From Saccharomyces mikatae IFO 1815 (taxonomy: Eukaryota; Ascomycota; Saccharomycetes; Saccharomycetales; Saccharomycetaceae): a stretch of DNA of 64,000 nucleotides. The notes under the pieces are model-generated. The model was not told where the DNA came from. It was given only the letters and a program-made list of their open reading frames with translations, and did no database searches. Below, piece by piece: positions 62,641 to 64,000 of the stretch; positions within the stretch are counted from its first letter, which is position 1; each line of letters opens with the position of its first letter. The position numbers were made by a program, and so were the translations under genes. The stretch is from assembly GCF_947241705.1 (NCBI RefSeq), contig NC_079268.1:62001-126000 (forward strand), given 5' to 3'.

Positions 62641-62641
62641 G
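62607..62641. repeat. T13G22 homopolymer tract
   Basis: Thirteen T (62607-62619) are directly followed by 22 G (62620-62641), ending one base before the WAR1 stop codon on the opposite strand. WAR1 mRNA would carry C22A13 at the start of its 3' UTR. Confidence 0.95.
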
Positions 62642-62642
62642 A

Positions 62643-64000
62643 TCAAATATCATTCATGAAGAGGTCTGTCCAAAATTCGTCATTTAATGAATTAACGCCC
62701 CATGCTAAGGAATTAATGTCTGTTAAGTAATCGTTCAAGTTATCAACGGATGAGCTAGGTGATGGTTTCATATTAGTTGAATCAGTTGAGTTAGTCATAT
62801 TACCATTTGCAATAAATGGTGGTGGCAATAGAGTTGATCCTGCCAGACCCTCTTGATTTTCATGTGGGGACCCGTTTATGTATGAAGTGCCGTTAATGTT
62901 CAAGTCTATGGCAGCAGTGTCATCGCGGACTCTTGCGTACATTGGGAGCGTTTCATCAGGTATGGTGGGTATGCTTTGATTTGTATTATTCTCGATGATT
63001 GGATCATCTTCTTTTGGCATCTTGTGTAGTTCCGTTTCATATGCACTTACTGACCTCGGTCCTTCGTTGTTACTGCACATTTCGTTTATGGTTTGTCTTT
63101 CCCTTTGTTTCTCTCTCTCCGAATTGTAGCGATCAGCGACATCGATAACCTTGTTGGCATAGGTCTGACAAAACAAGGCGATGACATACCTGAATTTGTA
63201 AAGAGAGTTATTGAATGGATATAGCTCAGATGTTTTTTCTAAGAGATTGTTTACTCTAATCACTAAGGCAATAGCGTCGTCCGTCAATGGCATCAGGTCA
63301 TGAAATGAAGGTATGGCAACTACCGAATAGCGTAATTTTAGTAGAAGCATACCGACGGTATATATGATCCTAGAAGTATGGAACAATGGTAAGGAGGTAA
63401 TAAGAATTGGTTCCAGCTTAGAAAATTCTTCAAGGGCAAATTTACAGCAACGATAGCATTTGACAAAATCTTCCAATATTTCTTTGGGCAATTCGACTTT
63501 TTCATTTAAGGTTTGAGAAATTTCTCCGATGAACACTGCAAGCTTATACTGGTATAAATAAGCTTCTACAGAGTAATAAAATGCTATCACTCTTGGCCTG
63601 TTTCTGTCAAGTTTAGTAAAAATCTCTTGCAATTGCTTATGATATTTTTCCATGAGTTTATTAAGATAGTTTTTGGTAAAAATAGGATCATCGAACTCAT
63701 CATCATTTAGGTCTCTTTCATGTAGGTGCGTGTGGATATTTTCTAAAACGTGATTCATTTTAGCAAATTGAACTAAAATGGGATCGTCAGCTGAGTTATA
63801 TAATAGCTTATCGCTGTCATATTGTCGTGATTCTCTCGTCTCTTTGGTTAAATCCAGGCAGGCCTTTTCAGTAACATGACTCCAACGAGCTTGTATTGAT
63901 TGCCGAAGGAAAATTGAAATGTTTAGTGCTGAAATGTACACCAGTAAAGTTAAACTGGCACCATTGCTATAAAGTTCCAAAGGCGATTTGAATCTATTTG
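62643..64000 (-). CDS. WAR1: Weak-acid-response regulator War1, C-terminal part
   Basis: Partial gene: about 452 C-terminal codons are in the window and the frame stays open to the right edge, so the N-terminus with the Zn2Cys6 domain is outside (944 residues in S. cerevisiae). War1 activates PDR12 and related genes under weak-acid stress. Visible are the helical end of the fungal regulatory domain (up to about 63150) and a Ser/Thr/Asn-rich, acidic C-terminal tail ending DEFWTDLFMNDI, which looks like an activation region. No ATG near the edge should be read as the start. Confidence 0.93.
   Translation of the reverse strand, partial: NRFKSPLELYSNGASLTLLVYISALNISIFLRQSIQARWSHVTEKACLDLTKETRESRQYDSDKLLYNSADDPILVQFAKMNHVLENIHTHLHERDLNDDEFDDPIFTKNYLNKLMEKYHKQLQEIFTKLDRNRPRVIAFYYSVEAYLYQYKLAVFIGEISQTLNEKVELPKEILEDFVKCYRCCKFALEEFSKLEPILITSLPLFHTSRIIYTVGMLLLKLRYSVVAIPSFHDLMPLTDDAIALVIRVNNLLEKTSELYPFNNSLYKFRYVIALFCQTYANKVIDVADRYNSEREKQRERQTINEMCSNNEGPRSVSAYETELHKMPKEDDPIIENNTNQSIPTIPDETLPMYARVRDDTAAIDLNINGTSYINGSPHENQEGLAGSTLLPPPFIANGNMTNSTDSTNMKPSPSSSVDNLNDYLTDINSLAWGVNSLNDEFWTDLFMNDI

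Overview
This window is nuclear DNA from a budding yeast of the genus Saccharomyces. It carries an uninterrupted block equivalent to part of the left arm of S. cerevisiae chromosome XIII, from ZDS2 to WAR1, in the order and orientation I recall for S. cerevisiae. The genes are short and dense, with two short introns and yeast promoter motifs. Several proteins (for example Dus1, Sec65 and Arg81) differ from the S. cerevisiae sequences I remember at roughly 5-10% of residues. A related sensu stricto species (mikatae, kudriavzevii, jurei, arboricola or similar) is therefore more likely than S. cerevisiae itself. I cannot name the species from sequence alone.

Layout. 1-11 kb: ZDS2, YML108W, PML39, URA5, SEC65, MDM1. 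11-27 kb: NUP188, the H/ACA snoRNA snR85, CAC2, CUE4, TSL1, a gap of about 1.5 kb holding a decayed gene-like sequence, ARG81, TAF13. 27-40 kb: VPS9, the YML096W asparagine-synthetase-like gene, RAD10, intron-containing GIM5, UTP14, PRE8, RPM2. 40-42.2 kb: a 2.1 kb gap with a full-length solo LTR flanked by a 5-bp duplication, an abutting older delta-type LTR relic, and a B-box-like sequence. 42-54 kb: UFO1, AIM33, ALO1, intron-containing TUB1, YML083C, YML082W, ATP18. 54-64 kb: TDA9, DUS1, YML079W, CPR3, BET5, and the C-terminal half of WAR1 running off the right edge.

The genes are independent housekeeping units, not an operon or a single pathway. Themes are nuclear pore and mRNA quality control (NUP188, PML39), transcription and chromatin (TAF13, CAC2, ARG81, TDA9, WAR1), RNA processing and modification (UTP14, DUS1, snR85, RPM2), protein fate (PRE8, UFO1, GIM5, CUE4, CPR3), trafficking (SEC65, VPS9, BET5, MDM1) and metabolism (URA5, TSL1, ALO1, YML082W, YML096W). 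Promoter motifs fit the genes: stress elements before TSL1, PAC/RRPE before UTP14, a PAC-like site before DUS1, and an Rpn4 site before PRE8.

I found no new multi-gene system. The most informative non-coding features are snR85, whose guide pocket can be read directly against 18S rRNA; the decayed gene in the enlarged TSL1-ARG81 gap; the LTR cluster with the nearby B-box-like site; and a T13G22 homopolymer tract touching the WAR1 stop codon.
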